From contig NZ_RAQQ01000004.1 of assembly GCF_003610785.1 (NCBI RefSeq), forward strand, positions 62,001 to 126,000: 64,000 bases of DNA, read 5' to 3'. Positions 24,145 through 32,590 of the stretch are shown here, one piece after another. The translations under genes and the position numbers were made by a program. Under the pieces are notes generated by a model. It did no database searches, was not told the DNA's origin, and saw only the letters and a program-made list of their open reading frames with translations. Source of the stretch: Micromonospora globbae. Its GTDB lineage: Bacteria > Actinomycetota > Actinomycetes > Mycobacteriales > Micromonosporaceae. Position 1 is the stretch's first letter, and the number at the start of each line of letters is the position of its first letter.

Positions 24145-26711
24145 CGGGCCACCCGCTCGGGCCACGGTCGGCCGGCCGCCGTGTCCGGCCGGTGGGCCAC
24201 GATGGTCCGCAGCAGGGCGAGCAGCTCCGCCCGGTTCGCGCAGTTGAGCCGGGAACGCATCCGGGCCACGTGGTGCTCGACCGTCTTCGCCGAGATGAAG
24301 AGCCGGTCGCCGATCTCCCGGTAGGTGAGGCCGGCCAGCACCAGCTCGGCCACCTCCCGCTCGCGGTCGCTCAGGCGGTGTGCCGCCGGGGTGGTGAGGG
24401 CGTCGGCGACCGGGCCGTCACCGCCGCCCGGCCGCTGCCCCGCCCGGTTTCCGGCGGGCCGGCCCTGGAGCATCCGGGCGCAGTCGAGCAGCGCGGTCAT
24501 CGCCCGGCGGTCGGAGGTGCGGATGGCGGCCTGCCCGGCGAGCCGGGCGCCGTCCCAGCAGAGTCCCGCGTCGTGCAGCCCGCGCGCGGCGGCCTCCACC
24601 CGGACCGGGTCGACCACCCCGCGCAGCACGTCGACCCAGCTCGCGGCGGCCGCGGCGACCACGGCGGCGTACCGGCTGTGCGGCGCCGCGGCGAGCAGGG
24701 CGGCCACGTGGTCGTCGGCGACCGCCGGTTCCTCGGTGAGGATCGCCGCGTGCAGGCCGCTCCAGTGCAGGGGCGCGCTCCACAGTGGCGGGTCGCCGAG
24801 CCGCGCCAGCAGCGACCGGGCCCGGTGCAGGTGGGGCGCCAGCCGGTCGAGGTCGCCCAGGCGGGCGCCGACGATGGCCAGCTCGCCGAGCGGGAGCAGC
24901 GTGAACAGGTCCACGGGATGCCGCACCACGGCCTCCAGCGCGTGTCCCCAGCCCCGCTGGAGAGCGCCGAGGTCGCTGTTGCGGCGGGCGATGCCGAGTT
25001 CCAGCGCGGTGGCGAAGAGCAGGTCGCGGGACTCCAGCGGCCGGCCCCGCCCGGTGACGGAGGCGAGCCGGTCGGCGGCGTCGGCCGTACGGCCGCGGAC
25101 CATCAGGATCCACGCCTGGAGCAGCCGGTGCCGGCGGACCATCAGCGGGCCCCCGATGCCGCTGGCCAGGGCCCGGTCGAGCACCCGGTCGGCGATGTCG
25201 AGTTCGCCGCCGTGCACCGCGGTGAGGGCGGCCAGCGCGGCGGGGCTGTCCGGCAGCAGCACGGCCCGCCCGTCCGGTTCGAGCAGCGCCGTCGCCTGGA
25301 CGAGCGTGGACAGCGCCGCGGTGGGTGCTCCCGTGATGCTGTCCCGTACGCCCTCGGCCATCAGCCGCGCCGCGCTGGCGTGCAGGGTGGGCGGGTCGTC
25401 ACGGTCGTCCGCGTACGCGCCGGACGCGTCGCCGGGATGCCCGCCGGCCAGCGCGCCGACCGCGGCGAACGCGGCCGCCGGGGCGGCGCCGGACCACCGG
25501 TACAGCTCCACGCTGCGGCCGACCTGGCCGCGATGGGCGAGTGCCGTCGCGGCGACCAGGGCCGCCTCGGCCCGTTCGGTGGGCGCCGCGGAGGCGAGCA
25601 GCCGGTCGGCGAGGCGGAGGGCGGCGTCGAGGTCACCGGCGAGGGCCGCGGCGACGGCCTGCCGGGCGGCGACCGGCCGACCGGCGGCAGCCGCGGCGGC
25701 GAAGAGCTCCGCGGCGAGAGCCGGCTCGCCGCCGATGGCCTCCTCGGCGGCCGCCTCCAGCGTCCCCGCCGGGCAGTCCGCGGCCACGCCGGCCGCGAGG
25801 AGGGCGCGCACCAGCGGCAGCACGGGTCCGCCCCGGGCGAGTTGCACCTCGCTGAGCCGTTGCCAGACGGCAGTGCGTTCGGCGGCGGGGCTGAGCGCGG
25901 TCACCGCCCGGCGTACCAGCGGCGCGAGCCGCCCGTCCGCGCCGAGCAGGCCGGCGGCCCGGGTGGCCGCGACGAGCGTGTCCACCTCGGACGGTTCGCG
26001 ACCGAGCAGCGCCGCCAGCAGGTCCAGGGGCAGCGGTACGCCGGCGGCCACCGCGAGCAGGAGCCGTCGGACGTCGGGGGCGAGGTCGTCGAGGTCCGGC
26101 CCGAATTCGAGGACGGCCTGCCGGGGCGGCTCGGCGGGAGCGGCGGCGCCCTGGCCGCGCAGGGCGCGGACCAGCCGCTCGACGTCGCGCGGCACCCCGG
26201 CCGTCTGGCCGTGCACGAAGTCCACGAGTTCGGCGCGGCGGCCCAGCTCGGGAACGGCGGCGAGGTAGGCGCCGGTCTGCTCGCGGGTGAACGGGGTGAG
26301 CAGGATCAGCTGCCCCTCCCGCCGCAGCGCGTCGGCCAGCTCGACGAGCGCGGCCGACCGCGGCCACGGCCGGTAGCCGACGGCGACCCGGTGGCGCCGC
26401 CCGGCGACCAGGTGCCGCAGCGTCCGGAGCCGGCGGTCGTCGAGCAGGTGCGCGTCGTCGACCAGCAGCACGGCGTCCGGGTCGGCGGCGTCGGGCAGTT
26501 CGGGGACGTCCTCCCGTACCGTCGTCCCGGCCCGCCGGTAGGCCCGCGCCAGCTCCCGGAGGTACACGCTGCGCCCGTGACCGCCGGGTCCGGTGACCGC
26601 GAGCAGGAGCGGGCCGGACGGGTCGGCGGCGACGCCGTCGAGCAGGGCCTGCGGACCGCGGTCCAGCACCAGCCGGTGCCCGGCCGGAGCGGTCGTCGTC
26701 ATCGTGGTCAT
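24141..26711 (-). CDS. LuxR-family regulator with N-terminal ATPase (LAL-type)
   Basis: Large regulator of 856 residues. An N-terminal AAA/STAND-like ATPase has P-loop TGPGGHGRS (about 40-48) and Walker B VLLVDDAHLLDD. A long helical middle region (about 250-770) looks TPR-like. The C-terminal LuxR helix-turn-helix (about 785-845) contains LSDREREVAELVLAGLTYREIGDRLFISAKTVEHHV-type sequence. Such regulators are usually activators switched by a ligand or partner protein. Its ATGA start overlaps the end of the Hsp70 gene by 4 nt and its stop overlaps the sensor gene by 4 nt. It is the obvious candidate regulator of the divergent ini genes. Confidence 0.9.
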   Translation of the reverse strand: MTTMTTTAPAGHRLVLDRGPQALLDGVAADPSGPLLLAVTGPGGHGRSVYLRELARAYRRAGTTVREDVPELPDAADPDAVLLVDDAHLLDDRRLRTLRHLVAGRRHRVAVGYRPWPRSAALVELADALRREGQLILLTPFTREQTGAYLAAVPELGRRAELVDFVHGQTAGVPRDVERLVRALRGQGAAAPAEPPRQAVLEFGPDLDDLAPDVRRLLLAVAAGVPLPLDLLAALLGREPSEVDTLVAATRAAGLLGADGRLAPLVRRAVTALSPAAERTAVWQRLSEVQLARGGPVLPLVRALLAAGVAADCPAGTLEAAAEEAIGGEPALAAELFAAAAAAGRPVAARQAVAAALAGDLDAALRLADRLLASAAPTERAEAALVAATALAHRGQVGRSVELYRWSGAAPAAAFAAVGALAGGHPGDASGAYADDRDDPPTLHASAARLMAEGVRDSITGAPTAALSTLVQATALLEPDGRAVLLPDSPAALAALTAVHGGELDIADRVLDRALASGIGGPLMVRRHRLLQAWILMVRGRTADAADRLASVTGRGRPLESRDLLFATALELGIARRNSDLGALQRGWGHALEAVVRHPVDLFTLLPLGELAIVGARLGDLDRLAPHLHRARSLLARLGDPPLWSAPLHWSGLHAAILTEEPAVADDHVAALLAAAPHSRYAAVVAAAAASWVDVLRGVVDPVRVEAAARGLHDAGLCWDGARLAGQAAIRTSDRRAMTALLDCARMLQGRPAGNRAGQRPGGGDGPVADALTTPAAHRLSDREREVAELVLAGLTYREIGDRLFISAKTVEHHVARMRSRLNCANRAELLALLRTIVAHRPDTAAGRPWPERVAR

Positions 26712-27982
26712 CCTTCGCGTCCCCGGCTTCGGGTCAGGGCGAGGCGGGACGGCCTCGGCAGTTCCAGCGGGGTGATCCGGACCGGGGGACGGGGTGGCGG
26801 TTCACTGAGGACCGCCCGGTCGTGGTGGGGTCGCCGCTGCCGGGGAACCGCCGGCCCGGCCGGGGGACGGGCGTCGCCCGCCGGGACGGGCCGTCGGGAA
26901 GGCTCGGGCGGCCGGGGCCGTGGTGAGACCACCTGGCAGGCGGCGAGTGCCGCACCGGTGGCGGCGGTCAGTTGCGGGTCGGGTTCCACCTCCACCGGCA
27001 CGGGGACGGCGGCGGCGAGCAGTTCGGCCACGAGCGGGATCCGCGTGGAGCCGCCGGCCAGCAGGACGGCGTCGAGGTCCGCGGGGCGCAGGCCGGCGGC
27101 GTGCACGGCCCGCAGCAGCAGGTCCACGGTGGCCTGCACGGTGGGCCGGATCATCGCCTCGAACTCCGCCCGGGTGACCGGTACGCGGGCGGGCCCACCC
27201 GGCAGCGTGAGCAGCACGTCCGCCTCGGCGTCGACGGTCAGCTCGCGCTTGGCCCGCTCGCACTCGGGCAGCAGCGCGCGCAGGGTGGCGTACGCGCCCC
27301 GCCGGCCCGCGGCGGCGAGGTCGCGGGCCAGTACGCCGCGCACGTGCGCGGCGAGCGCCTCGTCGAAGTCGGCGCCGCCCGTCCCGTCCAGCCCCTGCGG
27401 CAGGCCGACGGTGCCGAAGCAGCCGCGCGGGTCGCGCCGGACCAGGGCGGCCTCGAAGCTGTCGCCCCCGAGCGCGTAGACGGCGGCCGTGCTGCCCGCG
27501 AACCCCCGGGCCGCGTGGCTCTCGGCGACCGTGACGGTACGCGGCAGCAGCGTGACGGTGGTGAGCCCCAGCTCCCAGAGTGCGCTGTGCAGCAGCTCCC
27601 GGCGGTGCCGTCCCCATCCGGCGGGGTGGCTGAGCACCACCGCCTCGGCCGGCTCGCCCTCCCGGTCGAGGACCCGCTCGACGACCCAGGTCGCGAGGAC
27701 GGCCGTGAGCAGCTGCGGCGGGCACGACTCCCCGGCGAGCAGCAGTGGCACGTCGTCGCCGACCCGCTGCACGAAGCCACGGGCGGTCCGGCTCCCGTCC
27801 TCGGTGTCGGGCTCGCCCACCACCAGCGTCCCGTCGGCGCCGAGGTGCAGCACGGACGGCACGGTCGCCGCGCCGGCGTCGAGCGGGACCACCTCGGGGC
27901 GGGTCCAACTGCCCCCGCGCCGCCGGGCCAGCGTGGCCGCGGTGGTGGTGTTCCCGATGTCTATCCCCAGGACGTACGGCAT
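26708..27982 (-). CDS. Hsp70-family protein, ATPase domain only
   Basis: Hsp70/actin-fold protein of 424 residues. The ATPase domain (about 1-345) is followed by a Pro/Arg-rich tail; there is no substrate-binding domain. Phosphate 1 reads GIDIGNTTTA. The phosphate 2 motif, DLGGGTFD in DnaK, is ALGGDSFE at 170-177, so its first Asp is lost. The adenosine-side motif LAGGSTRIPLV is intact. It may be a nucleotide sensor rather than a folding chaperone (inference). The start is ATG 27982 with GGAAGAAAG upstream. First gene of the leftward unit; its end overlaps the LuxR gene by 4 nt. Confidence 0.88.
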   Translation of the reverse strand: MPYVLGIDIGNTTTAATLARRRGGSWTRPEVVPLDAGAATVPSVLHLGADGTLVVGEPDTEDGSRTARGFVQRVGDDVPLLLAGESCPPQLLTAVLATWVVERVLDREGEPAEAVVLSHPAGWGRHRRELLHSALWELGLTTVTLLPRTVTVAESHAARGFAGSTAAVYALGGDSFEAALVRRDPRGCFGTVGLPQGLDGTGGADFDEALAAHVRGVLARDLAAAGRRGAYATLRALLPECERAKRELTVDAEADVLLTLPGGPARVPVTRAEFEAMIRPTVQATVDLLLRAVHAAGLRPADLDAVLLAGGSTRIPLVAELLAAAVPVPVEVEPDPQLTAATGAALAACQVVSPRPRPPEPSRRPVPAGDARPPAGPAVPRQRRPHHDRAVLSEPPPRPPVRITPLELPRPSRLALTRSRGREG

Positions 27983-28110
27983 GTGCTTTCTTCCTTCGCC
28001 GCGAGCCGGCCGGCCGCGGGCCGCGGAATTCCCGCGGGGTGAACGACCCACCCCCGGCGAATCCCCGTGGGCTCCTACGTTCGTACCAGAGAACACTCCT
28101 GCGTCGGGAC

Positions 28111-28173
28111 CCTAAATCTGGCCGGCACGGGTCCCCCAGTCCCCCTAACGGACGAGGGGGCGACGGCCCTAAC
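28111..28173 (+). promoter_or_regulatory. Three CCCTAA direct repeats upstream of iniB
   Basis: CCCTAA occurs at 28111-28116, 28144-28149 and 28168-28173, spaced 33 and 24 bp, all in the same orientation. They end about 55 bp before the iniB -10 element, in the gap shared with the Hsp70 operon. They are candidate binding sites for the adjacent LuxR-type regulator. Confidence 0.45.
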
Positions 28174-28204
28174 CGGGCGGTGCGGATTGCGGGACGTTCC
28201 CCGA

Positions 28205-28233
28205 TGACCGGGGGCGGCCGGGGCCCATAACGT
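28205..28233 (+). promoter_or_regulatory. Probable iniB promoter
   Basis: TGACCG (28205-28210), a 17-bp spacer, then TAACGT (28228-28233). Transcription would give a leader of about 30 nt containing GAGGAG at 28256-28261. Confidence 0.5.
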
Positions 28234-28270
28234 CGCCGTCGACGACGACCGATCCGAGGAGAACCGGCAC

Positions 28271-29164
28271 ATGGACCAGACCCTGCACGACTTCGTGCTC
28301 AACCTGCTCACGGACCCCGACGCGCGGTCGGCGTTCGACCTCGACCCGGAGGGAGCCCTGCGGGCCGCGGGCCTCACCGACATCACCGCCGCGGACGTGC
28401 AGGACGTGGTGCCGCTGGTGGTCGACTACGCACCCGTGCAGGGGCTCGCGCCGGTCGCCCCGGTGGTCTCCGAGGTCGGGGCCGAGCCGCTCGTGACCGA
28501 CGTGACCGACGTGGTCGGCCAGCTGCAGAGCGTGGCGCAGCAGCTCTCGGTCAGCAGCTCGTACTCCGGTGTGGACGTCAAGGCCGGCGTGCTCGGCGCC
28601 ATCGCCGTGGACCCCACGGCCGTCGCGGTCGGGGCGACCGTGCTCCCGGGCATCGGGGTGGGCGTCGGGCCGGGCGGCCTCGGCACCGACCTGACCGGGG
28701 TGCACGACGTCGCGCACACGCTGGACGCCGACGTGGTGGGGGCCGTGGACTCCGTCGCCGACCCGGCGGTCGGGGACGTGGCCGGGACGGTGGGCAGCCC
28801 CACCACGGTGCTCGACGCGACCGACAACGGCCTGCTCGGCACCCCGGACGGCCTGCTCGGCGGGACGCTCTCCGGCACCACGGGCCAGGTGGACGGCCTC
28901 GTCGACTCGCTCGGCGTCGACGACACCCTGGGCGGCCTCGGCCTGCACGACGGCGGCACCGGAGTCGTCCCGCCGCTGGACGTCCCGGGGACGGTGGGTG
29001 GCGTGACGCACCAGGTAGACGGACTTCTCTCCGGAGTCACCGGCACGGTGGGCAGCGTGACCGGTGACGTGACCGACGGGGTGACCGGCGACGCCGGGGT
29101 CCACGGGGACGCCCCCTCGTCCCACGGCGGCGGACTGCTGGGCATCACCGACGGTCTGCTCTGA
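28271..29164 (+). CDS. iniB: IniB N-terminal domain-containing protein
   Basis: Protein of 297 residues. The first 55 residues match the IniB N-terminal domain (LHDFVLNLLTDPDARSAFDLDPEG, ending DVVPLVVDY). The remainder is low-complexity Gly/Val/Asp/Thr with repeated short units such as GTVGSVTGDVTDGVTGDAG and no signal peptide. In mycobacteria iniB is the first gene of the isoniazid- and ethambutol-induced iniBAC operon; its biochemical role is unknown. Here a perfect terminator lies between iniB and iniA. The start is ATG 28271 with GAGGAG upstream. Confidence 0.88.
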   Translation: MDQTLHDFVLNLLTDPDARSAFDLDPEGALRAAGLTDITAADVQDVVPLVVDYAPVQGLAPVAPVVSEVGAEPLVTDVTDVVGQLQSVAQQLSVSSSYSGVDVKAGVLGAIAVDPTAVAVGATVLPGIGVGVGPGGLGTDLTGVHDVAHTLDADVVGAVDSVADPAVGDVAGTVGSPTTVLDATDNGLLGTPDGLLGGTLSGTTGQVDGLVDSLGVDDTLGGLGLHDGGTGVVPPLDVPGTVGGVTHQVDGLLSGVTGTVGSVTGDVTDGVTGDAGVHGDAPSSHGGGLLGITDGLL

Positions 29165-29188
29165 CCGACACCCGGTCGGAGCAGGGAG

Positions 29189-29226
29189 GCCGGACCGCCG
29201 ATGGGCGGTCCGGCTCTCTCCTTTTC
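29189..29226 (+). terminator. Rho-independent terminator after iniB
   Basis: Perfect 11-bp stem GCCGGACCGCC / GGCGGTCCGGC with loop GATG (29189-29214), followed by a pyrimidine tract with TTTT. It separates iniB from iniA. Confidence 0.85.
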
Positions 29227-29235
29227 CGCACCCTC

Positions 29236-29263
29236 TTGATAATTGAGCCGATATCAGCACACT
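29236..29263 (+). promoter_or_regulatory. Probable iniA promoter (leaderless)
   Basis: TTGATA (29236-29241), 16-bp spacer, CACACT (29258-29263), then 7 nt to GTG 29271. It lies in a short AT-rich island directly after the iniB terminator. Confidence 0.5.
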
Positions 29264-29270
29264 TGGTGCG

Positions 29271-31130
29271 GTGATGGCGGGGATCTGGCTGGACGTGCTC
29301 GACGAGATCGCCCGCACGTGCCGCGACCACGGGCGCGGCGACCTGCTCCAGGCGGTCCGGCGCAAACGCGCCCAGCTGCTCGACCCGACCCTGCGCGTGC
29401 TCGTGGTGGGGGAACCCAACCAGGGCAAGAGCCAGCTCGTCAACGCGATCGTCAACGCCCCGGTCTGCCCGGTGGGCGACGGTCGCACCACCGTCCTGCC
29501 GACCGTGGTGCAGCACGCCGACGTCCCCTCGGTGGCGGTGGTCCAGGCTCCGCCGGCCACTCCGGGCCGCTCCGCCGGCGCCGCGCTTCCCGGGGCGGTC
29601 GAGCGCACGCCGGTGCCGGTGGACCGGATCGCGGACGGCGTGGCCGGCACGCTCGGCCGCCGTCCGGGCGGCGGACCGGCGTACGTCGAGATCGGACTTC
29701 CCCGCGCGCTGCTCGGCGCCGGACTGGTGCTGGTGGACACTCCCGGCAGCGACGAGGTGGGCGCGCCCGGCGCGGCCGCCTCCGTGGCCGCGCTGGCCCG
29801 GGCGGACGCGGTGCTGCTCGTCACCGACTCGACCCGGGAACTCTCGGTGGCCGAGCTGAACGTGCTGCTGCACGTCACCCGCTCGCACCCGAACGTGGCC
29901 GTCGTGCAGACCAAGATCGACCTGGTGTCGGACTGGCGCGCGGTGGCCGAGCGCAACCGTCGCCACCTGGCCGAGGCCGGCGTGCCGGCGGCGCTGATCC
30001 CGGTCTCGGCGGCACTCCGGCTGCGCGCCGCCGCCACCGACGACCGGACCCTCAACGCCGAGTCGGGCTTCCCCGCGTTGATCGCCCGGCTCCAGCGGGA
30101 CCTGGCCGGCAAGTCCGACGTGCTGGCCCGCGCGGCCGTCGGGTTGACCGCCCGCACGGTGGTCGAGCAGCTCGCGGCGCCGCTGCGCGCGGAGCTGGAG
30201 AGCCAGCGGGTCGAGGAGCAGTCCGGGCCGATGGCCCGGCTGCACGCGGCGCAGCGGGAGGTCGAGGAGCTGCGCCGCTGTTCCGTCCGGTGGCAGAACA
30301 CGCTCAACGACGAGATGGCCGACCTGCTGTCCGACCTGGAGTACGACCTCCGTGACCGGACGCGGCAGATCCTGCGCGAGGTCGACGAGGCGTTCGACTC
30401 GGCCGATCCGCTGGTGGCCTGGGACGCCTTCCAGGAGTGGCTGGCGCGCAGCCTCACCGAGGCGGCCGAGGCCAACCACGAGTGGCTGGTGCAGCGGTGC
30501 GACTTCGTGGCCCGCCGGGTGGCCGCCAACTTCGCCCGGTACGGGTACGACGTGCTGCCGCCCTGGTCGCTGACCGTGCCGGAGGACCTGGCGGACCGGC
30601 TGCCGGAGATGGAACGGCCGACCATCGACCGGTTCACCGCCAGCCAGAAGGTGATCACCGGTATGAAGGGCTCCTACGGCGGCCTGCTGATGTTCGGCCT
30701 GGCGCTGACGCTGGCCGGCATGCCGATGATCAACCCGGTGTCGATCGGCGCGGGCGCGCTCTTCGGCGGCAAGAGCATCCGCGACGAGAGCCGGCAGTTG
30801 CTGCGCCGCCGGCAGGCCACGGTGAAGACGGCGGTGCAGCGCCACGTCGACGACTTCTTCGTCCGCGTCGTGAAGGACTGCCGCGACGCCGCCCGGCAGG
30901 TCCAGCGGATGCTGCGGGACCACTTCGCCGCGCTCACCGACGAGTTGCAGGAGGGGATCATCCAGTCGCTGCGGACGGCCAAGCAGGCGGCGGACAGCGA
31001 CGCGGCCGCCCGCGACCAGCGCCAGCGCGAGATCAAGCTGAAGATGACCCGGCTCGCGGCCCTCTACGAGCAGGCCCAGCAACTCACCGCGGGCCGCCCC
31101 GCGGCCGTGCCGCTGGAGCCGCGCGCATGA
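29271..31130 (+). CDS. iniA: IniA-like dynamin-family GTPase
   Basis: Bacterial dynamin-like protein of 619 residues. The N-terminal GTPase has G1 GEPNQGKS (47-54), G3 DTPG (156-159) and G4 TKID (214-217). A long helical stalk follows, with a hydrophobic paddle-like stretch near 470-500 (LLMFGLALTLAGMPMINPVSIGAGALFGG) that could insert into membrane. Mycobacterial IniA remodels membranes and supports drug tolerance. The start is GTG 29271 in the leaderless arrangement; ATG 29274 is next. The stop overlaps the iniC start (ATGA). Confidence 0.92.
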   Translation: MMAGIWLDVLDEIARTCRDHGRGDLLQAVRRKRAQLLDPTLRVLVVGEPNQGKSQLVNAIVNAPVCPVGDGRTTVLPTVVQHADVPSVAVVQAPPATPGRSAGAALPGAVERTPVPVDRIADGVAGTLGRRPGGGPAYVEIGLPRALLGAGLVLVDTPGSDEVGAPGAAASVAALARADAVLLVTDSTRELSVAELNVLLHVTRSHPNVAVVQTKIDLVSDWRAVAERNRRHLAEAGVPAALIPVSAALRLRAAATDDRTLNAESGFPALIARLQRDLAGKSDVLARAAVGLTARTVVEQLAAPLRAELESQRVEEQSGPMARLHAAQREVEELRRCSVRWQNTLNDEMADLLSDLEYDLRDRTRQILREVDEAFDSADPLVAWDAFQEWLARSLTEAAEANHEWLVQRCDFVARRVAANFARYGYDVLPPWSLTVPEDLADRLPEMERPTIDRFTASQKVITGMKGSYGGLLMFGLALTLAGMPMINPVSIGAGALFGGKSIRDESRQLLRRRQATVKTAVQRHVDDFFVRVVKDCRDAARQVQRMLRDHFAALTDELQEGIIQSLRTAKQAADSDAAARDQRQREIKLKMTRLAALYEQAQQLTAGRPAAVPLEPRA

Positions 31131-32590
31131 CCGTCGGCCTGCGCCTCGACGAGGCCGTGTGGGGGCTGCTGCACCGGGCGCTGGAGCTGTACCGGGACGA
31201 CCCCCGGGCCACCGGGCACCTCCGGCACCAGCTGGCCCGGCTGGAGCAGCCGCTGCGCGTGGCCGTCGCCGGCCCGTGGCGCGCCGGTAAGTCGACGCTG
31301 CTCAACGCGCTGCTCGGCGAGGAGGTCGCGCCGGTCGCCGGCGCCGACGGCAGCGGCGTCTTCACCTGGTACGAGGACGGCCCGCAACCGCGGGCGACCG
31401 CGTACTCGGCGGGTCATCCGCCGCAGGAGCTGGCGATGGCGAAGTCCGCCACCGGGTTACGGGTGGACCTCGTCGGCTGGCGGACCGGCGAGCTGCGCGA
31501 CATCGTGGTGCGCTGGCCGACCCGGGCGCTGCGCCAGGTGACGCTCGTCGACACGCCGGCGGTCGCCGGACCGGGCGAGCAGGGCCGGTCGCCGGTGATG
31601 GAGCGGGTGTTCCGGGACGCGGACGCGGTGCTCTACCTGACCCGGGACGGCCGTGGCAGCGACCTGCGGGCGCTGGAGTCGGGCCGGGAGAGCCTGGTCG
31701 GTCAGGCCGCCCCGGTGAACGCGATCATGGTGCTCTCCCGGACCGACGAGACCGGGGGCGGAAAGATCGACGCGCTGCTCACCGCCCGGCAGCTCGCCCG
31801 CCGCCAGTCCCGCGACCCGCGGGTCACCGCCACCTGCGTCACGGCGGTGGCGTGCAGCGGGCTCATCGGGCTGGCCGGACGGGTGCTCAGCGAGGCGGAC
31901 CACGCGGCGCTCGCCCGGCTGGCCGCGGTGCCCCGACCGGAGCTGGAGGTCCACCTGCTCTCGGCCGACCGGTTCCTGCGCGGCGAGCTGCCCGTCGACA
32001 CGCAGGTACGCGCCGGGCTGCTGGACCGCCTCGGGCTGTTCGGCGTACGCCTGGCGACCACGCTGGTGCGCACCGGCTGCGACACCCGGGCGGCGCTGTC
32101 GGCCGAGCTGATCCGCCGCAGCGGCCTGACCGAGCTGCGCGAGTCGGTGAACCGGTTCTTCGTCGACCGGCGGGAGACCCTCAAGTCCCGCTCCGCGCTG
32201 GCCGCCGTGGAGGCGCTGCTGCGGGCCGACCCCAGCCCCGGTGCCGCCGAGCTGCTCGGCGCCGTCGAGCGGATCCTCGCCGGCGCGCACGAGTTCCGCG
32301 AGCTGCGGCTGCTCGCCGCGCTACGCGACACCCGGCTCGGGTTCGACGCCGACGTCGCCGCGGAGGCGCGGCGGCTGGTCGGCGGCGACGGGGTCGGCCT
32401 GGCCGCCCGGCTCGGCGTCGAGCACGACGCCAGCGCGCAGCGGCTCTGGGAGGTCGCCGCCGACGCCCAGTGGCGCTGGCGGGACCGGGCCGAGGACCCG
32501 CTCCTCCGGCTGGCCCAGCGGCGCGGGGCGCAGGTCGTCGTCCGCAGCTGTGAGGGGATGCTCGCCGAGCTGGCCGAGGGCGGCCGGTGA
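31127..32590 (+). CDS. iniC: IniC-like dynamin-family protein
   Basis: Dynamin-like protein of 487 residues, partner of IniA. G1 is GPWRAGKST (49-57). G3 reads DTPA at 142-145 (the DxxG glycine is Ala) and the G4 position reads SRTD, with Arg for Lys, so GTP hydrolysis may be weak. The helical C-terminal part carries no obvious hydrophobic paddle, unlike IniA. ATG 31127 overlaps the iniA stop by 4 nt. The last 270 bp overlap the 3' end of the opposing HTTM gene. Confidence 0.9.
   Translation: MTVGLRLDEAVWGLLHRALELYRDDPRATGHLRHQLARLEQPLRVAVAGPWRAGKSTLLNALLGEEVAPVAGADGSGVFTWYEDGPQPRATAYSAGHPPQELAMAKSATGLRVDLVGWRTGELRDIVVRWPTRALRQVTLVDTPAVAGPGEQGRSPVMERVFRDADAVLYLTRDGRGSDLRALESGRESLVGQAAPVNAIMVLSRTDETGGGKIDALLTARQLARRQSRDPRVTATCVTAVACSGLIGLAGRVLSEADHAALARLAAVPRPELEVHLLSADRFLRGELPVDTQVRAGLLDRLGLFGVRLATTLVRTGCDTRAALSAELIRRSGLTELRESVNRFFVDRRETLKSRSALAAVEALLRADPSPGAAELLGAVERILAGAHEFRELRLLAALRDTRLGFDADVAAEARRLVGGDGVGLAARLGVEHDASAQRLWEVAADAQWRWRDRAEDPLLRLAQRRGAQVVVRSCEGMLAELAEGGR

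Noticed and set aside
24192..27479. A 1095-codon plus-strand frame opposite the LuxR and Hsp70 genes
   Set aside because: Antisense shadow of two genes with clear domains; no homology visible and no start signals.
28015..28045. Palindrome CCGCGGAATTCCCGCGG before the Hsp70 gene as a CIRCE or HAIR heat-shock element
   Set aside because: It matches neither the CIRCE (TTAGCACTC-N9-GAGTGCTAA) nor the HAIR (CTTGAGT-N7-ACTCAAG) consensus.
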